From assembly GCA_963971305.1 (NCBI GenBank), contig OZ020306.1, forward strand, positions 64,887,022-64,951,021: a stretch of DNA of 64,000 bases, read 5' to 3'. The position numbers were made by a program, and so were the translations under genes. Source of the DNA: Arcuatula senhousia. Lineage: Eukaryota > Mollusca > Bivalvia > Mytilida > Mytilidae. Position 1 is the first letter of the stretch; each line of letters begins with the position of its first letter. The notes beneath the pieces were generated by a model. The model saw only the letters and a program-made list of their open reading frames with translations. It did no database searches and was not told the origin of the DNA. This document shows positions 8,179-15,029 of this stretch, piece after piece.

Positions 8179-8188
8179 GATAAAAATG
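8176..8188 (+). promoter_or_regulatory. TAAGATAAAAATG stop/start motif
   Basis: The ATPase stop (TAA at 8176-8178) and the next gene's ATG (8186-8188) sit in an A/T-rich variant of the shared start motif. A second in-frame ATG follows at 8189. Confidence 0.5.
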
Positions 8189-8710
8189 ATGAATTACGCA
8201 TTCTTGATGAATCAGATCGAGCTGGAGATAGGTCGATCTCCATCCATCGCCGAGGTAAGGGGATACCACCTAAAGCCTCCCCAATGGCTAGATAGGTGCG
8301 AGGGGTGCTCTGCGGATCACTATTTTGGCCGGTACGGGGAGGAGTGCGAGTGCAAGCTTCTCGGCGATATGTGCCGCCCCTGCATCCGCCAGCATCTTGG
8401 TGAATTCGGAGAGTGCAAGTGCCCCTGCCGTCATACCCTTGCGGATGGCTTCTGCAATAAGTGTGGACTCCAGCTCATCCGCCCCATCCATAGAGGCGAA
8501 GGAGATTTCGACGCTTTGAATTCCGGTCGCTATACCGGGTTGAAATCTTACGGCAAATCCACCCAGCCGCAATGCACAGCAAAGACGGTTCGAGGTCACC
8601 AGTGCACGCATCCATGTCAGCCGCGTCGAGATAAATGCAAAAGGCACTCAAATCCATCGATCGACCCTTATCATCTCCCTCCACTCTGGAGGATGATATT
8701 CAAACGCTAA
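8186..8710 (+). CDS. Cysteine-rich zinc-binding protein of unknown function
   Basis: 174 residues, function not recognised. Residues about 38-92 hold closely spaced CxxC, CxC and CxxCG pairs that could chelate two zinc ions in a RING- or ribbon-like fold. Near the C-terminus is the motif QCTAKTVRGHQC...C...DKCKRH (C-x8-C, then C-x-x-H), the same type as the motif encoded at 41-118 just before the polymerase. The shared motif suggests nucleic-acid or partner binding, but this is inference. It is co-directional with the ATPase and followed by an array of 22-bp mini-hairpins instead of a direct gene junction. Confidence 0.75.
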   Translation: MMNYAFLMNQIELEIGRSPSIAEVRGYHLKPPQWLDRCEGCSADHYFGRYGEECECKLLGDMCRPCIRQHLGEFGECKCPCRHTLADGFCNKCGLQLIRPIHRGEGDFDALNSGRYTGLKSYGKSTQPQCTAKTVRGHQCTHPCQPRRDKCKRHSNPSIDPYHLPPLWRMIFKR

Positions 8711-8803
8711 GGGGCGTTCGCCCAAACGCGTCGGAGCGTTCGCTCAAACGCTTAGGGGCGTTCACCCAAACGCTTTCCAACGCTTAGGGGCGTTCGAAAG
8801 CGT
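8703..8803. repeat. 22-bp tandem mini-hairpin array
   Basis: GCGTTCGCCCAAACGC at 8714, GCGTTCGCTCAAACGC at 8736 and GCGTTCACCCAAACGC at 8758 recur every 22 bp; GCGTT and AACGC pair around a 6-base loop. A partial copy (GCGTTCGAAAGCG) ends the array near 8802. It starts inside the last codons of the Cys-rich gene and stops just before the next gene's TATAAATAAATG. Confidence 0.8.
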
Positions 8804-8810
8804 CCAATGC

Positions 8811-8822
8811 TATAAATAAATG
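8811..8822 (+). promoter_or_regulatory. TATAAATAAATG start motif (exact)
   Basis: Exact 12-base consensus ending in the ATG of the 282-aa gene. Here no upstream stop overlaps it, so the motif is kept independently of any stop codon. Confidence 0.7.
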
Positions 8823-9668
8823 ACCTTCATCAAGATCACCGACCCTAAGCAGCGTGAGGCGCTCGCTAGGGAATTCCAGGAAACCAAGCGTAGCATTCAG
8901 GCTAGCAATATGCAGCAGCGCCTCGAGAAGATGGGGCTCGACCGAGACCTCTCCAAGATATTCAAGCCCGTGGTAGAAGCCCAAAAGGAGGCCGCCTCGA
9001 AGATCACCAAAAAGATCGAAGATATCCCGATTGCGCCGCCCGCTGCACTGCCAGCCCTTCCCCCACCTGCCGAATTTGCCGATCCACTACCCATCGAACC
9101 GTCCCATGGCACTCACCTCGGCCCGCGGGCGACTCAGTATCTTAAGCTCAGCATGACTCCTCACGCCGACCATACCTTCGGATTGAGGGTGGAGGACGAC
9201 GTTTTCATGATCGGAAGTTCGCCCGTCTCCTTCGATGGGGATGATATCTTCGTTGATGGCGTGCGCCATAAGGGTACCCCCGGCCTTTGGGAGCTCATGG
9301 TTAAGAAGCGACCCGAATCTTTCGATCCCGAAGACCTGATGACCTACGGCGACATCCTACGAGCCTCGGGAGCCATGTATCAGGGAAATTCCATCCTCTC
9401 GCGGACCCCAAAATCCAGCCGAAGCTATAAATGGAAAGAGATCGTCTCAGGCATCTACCAGCAAGATAAGTATGGCTCTGGGCTGCAGACGGTATTCCTA
9501 CCGAAAGACTTCGATTCGCTGATGGATCGTCTGGAGCTTTGCGCTGCCGCCTATAGGGCTGGAAATAATGGGGTGCGCAACGAGATCGTGGCCATCCTCG
9601 ATGCCTTGAGGAAATTTGGTCATATCGACGACCAGAAATATAGGCAGCTGCATCGTAGTCTCCTATAA
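8820..9668 (+). CDS. Conserved-type Polinton/adintovirus protein, 282 aa, function unknown
   Basis: 282 residues between the packaging and capsid genes. The N-terminal ~60 residues are charged and helical (MTFIKITDPKQREALAREF). A Pro/Ala-rich linker follows at about 72-92, then a globular part with GLRVEDDVFMIGSSPVSF, PGLWELMVKK, YKWKEIVSGIY and AAYRAGNNGVRNEIVAILDAL. This layout matches my recollection of an uncharacterised protein found beside capsid genes in animal Polintons and adintoviruses; the recall is not verified by search. A structural or assembly role is inferred from its place in the virion gene block. The start is fixed by the exact TATAAATAAATG motif. Confidence 0.8.
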   Translation: MTFIKITDPKQREALAREFQETKRSIQASNMQQRLEKMGLDRDLSKIFKPVVEAQKEAASKITKKIEDIPIAPPAALPALPPPAEFADPLPIEPSHGTHLGPRATQYLKLSMTPHADHTFGLRVEDDVFMIGSSPVSFDGDDIFVDGVRHKGTPGLWELMVKKRPESFDPEDLMTYGDILRASGAMYQGNSILSRTPKSSRSYKWKEIVSGIYQQDKYGSGLQTVFLPKDFDSLMDRLELCAAAYRAGNNGVRNEIVAILDALRKFGHIDDQKYRQLHRSLL

Positions 9669-9681
9669 ATAAAATACGATG
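9664..9681 (+). promoter_or_regulatory. TATAAATAAA-type motif before the 120-aa gene
   Basis: TATAAATAAAATACGATG: the TAA at 9666-9668 stops the 282-aa gene and the ATG is at 9679. Six extra bases separate the TAAA core from the ATG compared with the consensus. Confidence 0.55.
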
Positions 9682-10041
9682 CCATTAGTGATAAAACGTG
9701 GTTATCGCCGCAAATATGCGGTCGGCGGGCGTGGACTATTCGATGCGGTCGCCAATTTAGCCGGGCGCATATTCACCTCCTCTGCTGCGAAGACGCTGGG
9801 CAGCAAGGCCATGAGCGCCGCTACCAATGCAGCCCTGAAAGGGGTCGAAAAGGGAGCCTCCAAAGCCGTGGACCACGTCGTGGATAAGGTGACCCGCAAG
9901 GTCCGGAAGCCCCGCAAGCCCAATCAACCTAGCAATCCCAGCATTCCTGCGAAGACCTCCCAGCAGCAAGCCAGACTGAATAATCTCATCTCGGGCGGCG
10001 GCATCGCCACCATCCACGACTTCGTCCGGCGCTATAAATAA
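9679..10041 (+). CDS. Small basic Ala/Lys-rich core-like protein
   Basis: 120 residues, strongly basic. The first 12 residues are Arg/Lys-rich (IKRGYRRKY), followed by GGRGLFDAVANLAGRIF and an amphipathic Ala/Lys helix (about residues 32-75). A Pro-rich basic stretch (KVRKPRKPNQPSNP) follows, then a short C-terminal segment ending FVRRYK. Composition and position next to the major capsid gene recall adenovirus core/cement proteins such as pVI or pVII, so a DNA-condensing or membrane-active virion role is possible. No diagnostic motif fixes this. It ends in a TAA embedded in the next gene's start motif. Confidence 0.7.
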   Translation: MPLVIKRGYRRKYAVGGRGLFDAVANLAGRIFTSSAAKTLGSKAMSAATNAALKGVEKGASKAVDHVVDKVTRKVRKPRKPNQPSNPSIPAKTSQQQARLNNLISGGGIATIHDFVRRYK

Positions 10042-10048
10042 ATATATG
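10033..10048 (+). promoter_or_regulatory. TATAAATAAATATATG start motif of the capsid gene
   Basis: The TAA at 10039-10041 ends the 120-aa gene; the ATG at 10046 (with another at 10049) starts the capsid gene. It is the consensus with four extra bases. Confidence 0.6.
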
Positions 10049-11335
10049 ATGTCAGAAATTCTCACCATCACCGAAGGATTGACCTTCGATGAAAGTCTTC
10101 AGGAATATGAGGTTCACGAATACGAGCCTCAAGCTGGGGCCCAACTGAATAATGCCGGTGCGGAAATACGTATCAATATCGAAACCCAGGATCTCTTCCT
10201 CCACCCCGCCGAGAGCTATCTCTTGGTCGAAGGACGGCTCCAGAAGAATGATGGTACCGCCTATGACGATGGAGATTTGGTATCGCTCGTCCATAATGGT
10301 ATCATGTATCTTTTTCGGACGATCAGCTACCGACTCTCCGGCCAGCAGATCGAGCATATCAACGATCCGGGAGTCGCCACCACCATGCTGGGAATGCTGA
10401 CCTACCCCGACGATTTCTCCAAATCTCAAGGTCTCAACCAGCTATGGTATAAGGATTCATCTGCCGTCGCCCATGCAGATAATACCGGCTTCTCAGCTCG
10501 CCACGGCTATATCATCACCAAGCCTGCCAATAAGGGGTCATTTTCCTTCGCCATTCCCTTGAAGCACATCTTCGGCTTTGCGGACGACTATGGCAAGATC
10601 GTATACGGCTTCAAGCACGAACTTTCCCTGGTGCGCGATTCGGATGCCAATGCCGTGCTGAGGGCAGCCGCCGTCAACGACGTGGCGAAAATCGCCCTGA
10701 GTAAGATATCCTGGTTCGTCCCCCACGTCAATCCATCCGACCAGGAGAAAATGCAGCTATATAAGACCATCCAAGGCAAGGGTAAGATCGACTGCGGCTT
10801 CCGGATGCGGCAGTGCGACTCCATAGCCGTCCCGCAAACCTCCCAATTCAACTGGCGGCTGGCAGCCAAGAGCGGTCGGGAAAAGCCCAGATATATCATC
10901 GTGGCCTTCCAGACCGGCAAGAGCAATGATCAGACCCAAAATGCGGCCGTATTTGATCACTGCCGATTGCGAAATATCTACGTCACCCTCAATGCGGACC
11001 GCTACCCTGCCGTAGACTTCAATGCTAGCTTCACACAAAATAAGATCGCCAGAGTCTATAAAAGTGCAGCTGATTTCAGGAAAAATTACTTCAGCATGGA
11101 CCGCCTCATTAGCAATAGCAATATCAACCCTTCTGACTTCATCGACCTCTACCCACTTTTCGTCATCGATGTGAGTCACCAGTCCGAGCGATTGAAGGAG
11201 TCGACTGTGGATATTCAGATCCGGGCCGATTTCGAGCGCAATGTGCCCGCCAATACCGAAGCCTTTGCCCTCGTAATCTCCGACCGGATCCTCCAATTTG
11301 AGTCCGACGGTCAGAAGATGAACGCCGTCTTCTAG
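10046..11335 (+). CDS. Major capsid protein (double jelly-roll, hexon-like)
   Basis: 429 residues, beta-rich, with few charged helices. Identified by size, composition, the C-terminal pattern ending in AFALVISDRILQFES, and position directly before the penton gene in a block with protease and packaging ATPase. Double jelly-roll major capsid proteins of Polintons and adintoviruses form trimeric hexon-like capsomers. It is shorter than adenovirus hexon, as expected without the long tower loops. It is followed by an 80-base gap with a hairpin. A fold prediction would settle the double jelly-roll call, which rests here on context and recognition. Confidence 0.85.
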   Translation: MMSEILTITEGLTFDESLQEYEVHEYEPQAGAQLNNAGAEIRINIETQDLFLHPAESYLLVEGRLQKNDGTAYDDGDLVSLVHNGIMYLFRTISYRLSGQQIEHINDPGVATTMLGMLTYPDDFSKSQGLNQLWYKDSSAVAHADNTGFSARHGYIITKPANKGSFSFAIPLKHIFGFADDYGKIVYGFKHELSLVRDSDANAVLRAAAVNDVAKIALSKISWFVPHVNPSDQEKMQLYKTIQGKGKIDCGFRMRQCDSIAVPQTSQFNWRLAAKSGREKPRYIIVAFQTGKSNDQTQNAAVFDHCRLRNIYVTLNADRYPAVDFNASFTQNKIARVYKSAADFRKNYFSMDRLISNSNINPSDFIDLYPLFVIDVSHQSERLKESTVDIQIRADFERNVPANTEAFALVISDRILQFESDGQKMNAVF

Positions 11336-11356
11336 AGGCGACCGCCGCCATTGGTA

Positions 11357-11387
11357 GTTTTTTCAGTGCCTTCCGGCACCAAAAAAT
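11357..11387. terminator. Hairpin after the major capsid gene
   Basis: TTTTTTCAGTGCC (11358-11370), loop TTCC, GGCACCAAAAAA (11375-11386). It resembles the hairpins at 5936 and 13,243 in having a T-rich left arm and A-rich right arm. It lies 21 bases after the capsid stop codon. Confidence 0.55.
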
Positions 11388-11406
11388 CTGTCGATACCGC
11401 CGGCTC

Positions 11407-11418
11407 TATAAATAAATG
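11407..11418 (+). promoter_or_regulatory. TATAAATAAATG start motif (exact), penton gene
   Basis: Exact consensus ending in the penton ATG, 71 bases after the capsid stop, so again independent of an overlapping stop. Confidence 0.7.
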
Positions 11419-12186
11419 GACCAAGCGCTGCTTCAACGCATTGCTGATAATTCCGACCCCAAGCAGGGATTTTCCTTCATAGTGTCCGATAACCAAAGCC
11501 GAATCCTCACCCGCTTCAACCCGCCCCTGCACCTGAAGGAGGGAAGGAGCTATGAGATGGCATTGGTGAATCTTGAGACCTACTACTCCATTCCCAATAT
11601 CCATGCAGGCAATAATTCCTTCCGCTACTCTCCCGATGATGGCGCCAACTGGTTTCCCATCGGGCTGAGCACCGGCTCCTACGGCATCGAAGATATCAAT
11701 GATGAGATCCAACGGCAGATGCGTCTTAATAAGCACAAAACCAAGGTCATCCTCAACGCCAATCGTGCGACCCTGAGAGCGACGCTTACTCTCGCCCTGG
11801 ACTATCAGGTGGATTTCGACGTCCCAAATAGCATCAGCAGCGTGCTGGGCTTCGAGCGGCAGATCTATACGTTCGACCGAGCCACGAATGGCTACTCAGA
11901 AGGGGAGCATATCGTCAATATCATCAGCATCAATAGCATCTTGGTGAATAGCGATATCATCAGCGGAAGCTATGTGGACGGAACCCAGCAGTCCACCATC
12001 TATAGCTTCTTCCCCGGCGTGGCCCCAGGCGAGAAGATCCTTCAGACCCCCAAAAATTTAGTATATTTGCCCGTGACCTTGCGAACCATCAATCGCATGG
12101 AAACGTATCTCACCGATCAGAACGGCACGCCCATCGATCTCAGAGGCGAGCATCTCACCATCCGCTTTCATCTTCGCGAAGTATAA
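11416..12186 (+). CDS. Penton/minor capsid protein (single jelly-roll)
   Basis: 256 residues. Visible signatures of the Polinton/adintovirus penton group: PPLHLKEGRSYEMALVNLETYYSIPNI near residues 36-62, then NWFPIGLSTGSYGIEDIN, then GTQQSTIYSFFPGVAPGEKI, and a C-terminal LTDQNGTPIDLRGEHLTIRFHLRE. The family is expected to form pentameric capsid vertices. It starts at an exact TATAAATAAATG and its own stop lies in the next exact copy. With the major capsid and fibre-like proteins it would complete an icosahedral shell with spikes. The call rests on recognised motifs and position; no search was run. Confidence 0.9.
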   Translation: MDQALLQRIADNSDPKQGFSFIVSDNQSRILTRFNPPLHLKEGRSYEMALVNLETYYSIPNIHAGNNSFRYSPDDGANWFPIGLSTGSYGIEDINDEIQRQMRLNKHKTKVILNANRATLRATLTLALDYQVDFDVPNSISSVLGFERQIYTFDRATNGYSEGEHIVNIISINSILVNSDIISGSYVDGTQQSTIYSFFPGVAPGEKILQTPKNLVYLPVTLRTINRMETYLTDQNGTPIDLRGEHLTIRFHLREV

Positions 12187-12193
12187 ATAAATG
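12182..12193 (+). promoter_or_regulatory. TATAAATAAATG stop/start motif (exact)
   Basis: The TAA at 12184-12186 ends the penton gene; the ATG at 12191 starts the next. Exact consensus. Confidence 0.7.
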
Positions 12194-12769
12194 ACGTATC
12201 AAGAATATGGCTTGAACTTGACGAAAGGTCAAGCCGATAAGCTTCAGCGGGCGGTAAAGAAAGGCTGCCCAGTCACCATCCGCTTGTCCCACGCGAATTT
12301 GAGAGGCGATCATAAGATGCTGCTCAGCGCCCGGCAGGTGCAAAAGATCACCAAGCTTCTGCAGCAAGGCACCGGTGGTATGAATCTGGAGATGAGCAGT
12401 GCCCAATTGAAGGAAAATATGCAGAAGGTGGGAGGCTTCCTACCCATGCTGGCCGGGTTGGCAATGAGGACCCTTCCCATGATGGCTAAGACCATTCTGC
12501 CTGCCCTAGGTATTGGCGCCTTGAGTGGTTTGGGAAGTACAGCTGTATCCAAAGCCATCGGTTCGGGATTATACTTGAAGCGTGGTGGGTGCGTCTGCAC
12601 CGTGAAGCCCAGTGGGGGTGGTCTCTACCTGAAACCTTCGACCGCACGAATCGTCCAGGGTGATGGGCTCTACTTGAAGCATGGTCGGCAATTCGTCGAT
12701 GGCTCTGGCTTGATGTTAGGACCAAATAGCCCATTCAAGAATATCCCCCTGCTCGGTATGCTCCTATAA
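12191..12769 (+). CDS. Hydrophobic core-type protein (adenovirus pX-like) with GLYLK repeats
   Basis: 192 residues. The N-terminal part is polar (YGLNLTKGQADKLQRAVKKG). A motif LSARQVQKITKLLQQGTGG is followed by LEMSSAQLKEN. A hydrophobic Leu/Ala/Gly segment (about residues 80-120: FLPMLAGLAMRTLPMM...LPALGIGALSGL) could span or disrupt a membrane. The C-terminal third repeats GLYLK three times (SGLYLKRGG, GGLYLKPST, DGLYLKHGR) and ends in SPFKNIPLLGMLL. Adintovirus genomes carry a comparable protein after the penton gene, compared in the literature with adenovirus pX. A membrane or core function is inferred. Confidence 0.78.
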   Translation: MTYQEYGLNLTKGQADKLQRAVKKGCPVTIRLSHANLRGDHKMLLSARQVQKITKLLQQGTGGMNLEMSSAQLKENMQKVGGFLPMLAGLAMRTLPMMAKTILPALGIGALSGLGSTAVSKAIGSGLYLKRGGCVCTVKPSGGGLYLKPSTARIVQGDGLYLKHGRQFVDGSGLMLGPNSPFKNIPLLGMLL

Positions 12770-12776
12770 ATAAATG
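12765..12776 (+). promoter_or_regulatory. TATAAATAAATG stop/start motif (exact)
   Basis: The TAA at 12767-12769 ends the GLYLK gene; the ATG at 12774 starts the membrane protein. Exact consensus. Confidence 0.7.
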
Positions 12777-13226
12777 GATGATGAAACAGATGGTAGACTC
12801 GAGGAATTCCTGGAGTCCGAGGTCCAGAAATATGTTCGCATGCTTCGCATCTATAAGCGACTGAATAAGGTGGTCTCCATTGCCCTGGCTGCAGCCTCCA
12901 TTAGCAGTCTGCTGCTTACAAGTGGTACCATGGGATCTGCTTTGACCGGGGTCGGTGCCGTGGTATCCCTCCCCTTTGGATCCCTCGCTTGCCTGAGTGC
13001 TACGACCATCCTGGTGCTCTCGCTGATTGCCAAGCGAATCGCCAAGAAGAAGAAAAAGCACCGCGAAACTCTCCGCTTGGCAAGATTCTATCAATCCCAG
13101 CTCCCGGGTGAGGGTGGTGTCCCCGCCGTCTGCCTGAAGAATTATTACGATGGAAAGGATCGTCTACGCCAGCCCTCGCCCCCTTTCAGCGAAGATCTAG
13201 CCAATCATTCCCAAGACCCCCGCTGA
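12774..13226 (+). CDS. Two-helix membrane protein, accessory
   Basis: 150 residues. Acidic N-terminus, then a short helix (QKYVRMLRIYKRLNKV) and two hydrophobic segments: about residues 35-62 and 66-88 (LACLSATTILVLSLIAK). A strongly basic stretch (KRIAKKKKKHRE) follows directly. Two transmembrane helices with a basic cytosolic or luminal tail are likely. Similar small membrane proteins occur near the capsid genes of animal Polintons, role unknown. It is the last gene of the rightward block and ends at a TGA 17 bases before a hairpin, facing a minus-strand gene. Confidence 0.72.
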   Translation: MDDETDGRLEEFLESEVQKYVRMLRIYKRLNKVVSIALAAASISSLLLTSGTMGSALTGVGAVVSLPFGSLACLSATTILVLSLIAKRIAKKKKKHRETLRLARFYQSQLPGEGGVPAVCLKNYYDGKDRLRQPSPPFSEDLANHSQDPR

Positions 13227-13242
13227 TCTCAACCCTCAAAAT

Positions 13243-13277
13243 ATCTTTTCCGATGGGTTTCCCCCATCAGAAAAGGT
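13243..13277. terminator. Hairpin at the right convergent gene end
   Basis: ATCTTTTCCGATGGG (13243-13257), loop TTTCC, CCCATCAGAAAAGGT (13263-13277): a near-perfect 15-bp stem. It lies between the stop of the plus-strand membrane gene and the stop of the minus-strand gene, as the 5936 hairpin does for another convergent pair. Confidence 0.6.
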
Positions 13278-13292
13278 TTCTCCCACGCTCCC

Positions 13293-13681
13293 TCAAATCA
13301 CCACCTCAAAGTCGAAGTAGTCGTGCCCACTCTTCTTTGAATTCTTCATCCCATAATTATCAATCTTGAGCAGGTGCCACTTTTTCCGTGGTATCCGCTG
13401 CATTTCTCGGACCATCCTGCTGCACGCCCAAACCTTGGTTTCTACCCTACCCCTTTCCTCTCCAGCGTCAGAATCATGCCGTCCCCATACTGGCTTTTCG
13501 TCTCCTTGACCCCCATCACTTGGAATATTTTCCAAGGCAGGTCGCGCCACCTCAGAATCGGTTGGCGTCTGGCCCCCCTTTGAGCCTGGGCTCTCTTTCT
13601 CACCTCCTCGTCGCTCTCTTCCAGTCCGGGGCCTAGCAATCGGATTTGCTGATCCGTCTTTTGAGAAGATTCGGAATTCAT
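13293..13681 (-). pseudogene. Frame-broken minus-strand Polinton gene, possibly OB-fold/ssDNA-binding
   Basis: Two overlapping frames carry parts of one apparent protein. From an ATG at 13681 (after AATAAATC, close to the element's start motif), a 79-aa frame runs to 13442 and contains IFQVMGVKETKSQYGDGMIL near its end. The frame one base away then continues with KVWACSRMVREM and ends GHDYFDFEVV at 13293. The change falls in the G/A-rich stretch near 13,445-13,460. The VMGVKETKxxYGDG plus KVWA pattern recalls small Polinton proteins suspected of being single-stranded-DNA-binding; this is a weak match. The gene is therefore either disrupted here or read by frameshifting. Confidence 0.5.
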
Positions 13682-13940
13682 GATTTATTGGATTTCTGAA
13701 TTTTTTTAATCTATTTTGGTTGGAAGACCCTCCAAACCTCAGATACCTCGCCCCAAAGCACTTTTCAGCATCCCTAAGACGCTCAAGACCCATTTGCATC
13801 CCCAGGCCAAAAAATTTGGAATTTATGCAGAATTTCTGCTTGAAAAATGGTTTTGACGCAGAATTGTCATTTCCTCACTACTGTCTGGAACTTGGTTGTA
13901 ATTTATAATACCGAGATTCATGGCTATAAATAAGGTTGAA
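13682..13940. other. Non-coding right end of the Polinton
   Basis: No gene is seen. Base composition changes gradually from GC-rich to AT-rich. TATAAATAAGG at 13,924 resembles the gene start motif but has no ATG. This stretch should contain the right terminal repeat, which cannot be recognised without the left copy. Confidence 0.4.
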
Positions 13941-13944
13941 TCAA

Positions 13945-14180
13945 ATTGTCAAAATTGTTATAAACACCAGTTTTCTTTCGTTATTCTCGGTGATAGGTGA
14001 GACTTCCTAAGCTGTTCGAACGTTTTTGGGCTTGAGTACTTTTCGTTCGATACTTTTGATTTTTGACCTTTCAATGCTTTGGTTCAAATGTTGTTTATTA
14101 GAGGTAACTCATTGAAATATGCATATACTGCATAACCAAATTTACTGTTTTTATACTCGTTTTAAAACCACTGGGTCGAT
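13945..14180 (+). repeat. Dispersed host repeat at the Polinton edge (copy 1 of 3)
   Basis: Closely similar to 31,915-32,170 (shared blocks AACACCAG, TTCGAACGTTTT, TTGAGTACTTTTCG, GAGGTTACT, TTGAAATAT). A shorter fragment lies at 53,625-53,710. The Polinton therefore sits beside or inside a copy of this family. Confidence 0.65.
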
Positions 14181-14219
14181 AACCTTGTTAAGATAAAATA
14201 TTAGTTTTGGAAGGGGGCG

Positions 14220-14400
14220 CGACAGCATACATACTTTTCATTATTAGCATTACCTGCTTTTTCAGACATTTTTTTCTTACCCTCTGCAACCAAAATATAT
14301 TTTTTTTCAGAAAAAATCATTTTAATCTTTTATAAGAAAAAACAAGATCCTTCAAGTTTAATTGTCGGTCCGGTACTATTTTTCGGTATCAACATCGGTA
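14220..14400 (+). repeat. MITE-like fragment (TTGAAAGGGGG family)
   Basis: Poly-T rich core followed by CAAGTTTAATTGTCGGTCC, which matches the end of the elements at 41,718-42,000 and 47,310-47,570. Confidence 0.5.
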
Positions 14401-14636
14401 GGGAACTTAAAAGCCAAAAAAACATTGTATTCAGTGTTCATTTAGAACATTAGTAAAGTGAATTGAAGTTTAACTTGTGCTTATTGCATAGATTAGAAAT
14501 CAAGTTTCGTAGTTAAAAAAAAATCAATAAAATCAAAATGTGGAAAGGTTTAATAATCAGGTTTGGTTTTACACATCTTAGTTTCCTCATTTTAAAGTGG
14601 GTGTATTTACCTCGAAAAAAAACCGGTTCCATTTAA

Positions 14637-15029
14637 TGGAGAGCCTGGAAATTCATCATCAACTCCTTGAAGAAGCTGGTGAAACTGGAAAACATCGCTG
14701 CCGTATTCCAGAAAGAAGGAAAGACGTGTTTTGCTACGCTGGACTTAGACACCGCTGGACAAGTTGCTTCTTTTGATTTCTCGTCACTTTCGCCATCTGT
14801 TGTAGTTTCAAGATGTAACAAGAGGATCGTTAATATGAAGATCAACTGGTTGACTTCCTGGATGATGAGTGATGTTTTGGAACAATACTTGCTTCAGTTT
14901 GGCAAGCTATTATCACGGCAACGCGAGACAATAGAGAAAGAAGGCGTCGTTTTTCGACTGGAAACGTTACGTACAGTAGCTTTGAAAATAGTAACATTTC
15001 TAAACGTAATAAAAACTTACAATTTTTAG
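14637..15029 (+). CDS. Unrecognised open frame, possible exon
   Basis: Open from just after a TAA at 14,634 to 15,029, about 130 codons in otherwise AT-rich DNA. The composition is protein-like: FIINSLKKLVKLENIAAVF, then KTCFATLDLDTAGQVASFDF, a Cys-bearing middle, and a Leu-rich amphipathic end. There is no ATG before the Met near codon 83, so if real it is an internal or terminal exon. No domain is recognised and no clear acceptor was found. It could equally be a chance frame or repeat-derived. Confidence 0.25.
   Translation, partial: WRAWKFIINSLKKLVKLENIAAVFQKEGKTCFATLDLDTAGQVASFDFSSLSPSVVVSRCNKRIVNMKINWLTSWMMSDVLEQYLLQFGKLLSRQRETIEKEGVVFRLETLRTVALKIVTFLNVIKTYNF

Larger units (their letters stand above)
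1..13940. mobile_element. Polinton/Maverick element (adintovirus-like), left end outside window
   Basis: A dense run of intronless genes carries the Polinton hallmark set: protein-primed family B polymerase, retroviral-type integrase with chromodomain, adenain-like protease and FtsK/A32-like packaging ATPase, plus major capsid, penton and phospholipase genes. The right limit is set by the change from GC-rich coding DNA to AT-rich DNA at about 13.7 kb, and by a host dispersed repeat that starts by about 13,945 and recurs at 31.9 kb. The left limit is not visible because the polymerase frame is open at base 2. Terminal inverted repeats and the target duplication could therefore not be checked. 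Genes are mostly uninterrupted; the exceptions are the PLA2/integrase junction and the gene at 13.3-13.7 kb. Confidence 0.93.

Noticed and set aside
8703..8803. CRISPR-like array
   Set aside because: Units are contiguous hairpins with no spacers, in a eukaryotic element.
10757..11296. 179-codon minus-strand frame opposite the capsid gene
   Set aside because: Antisense shadow of a GC-rich gene with no domain or start motif.
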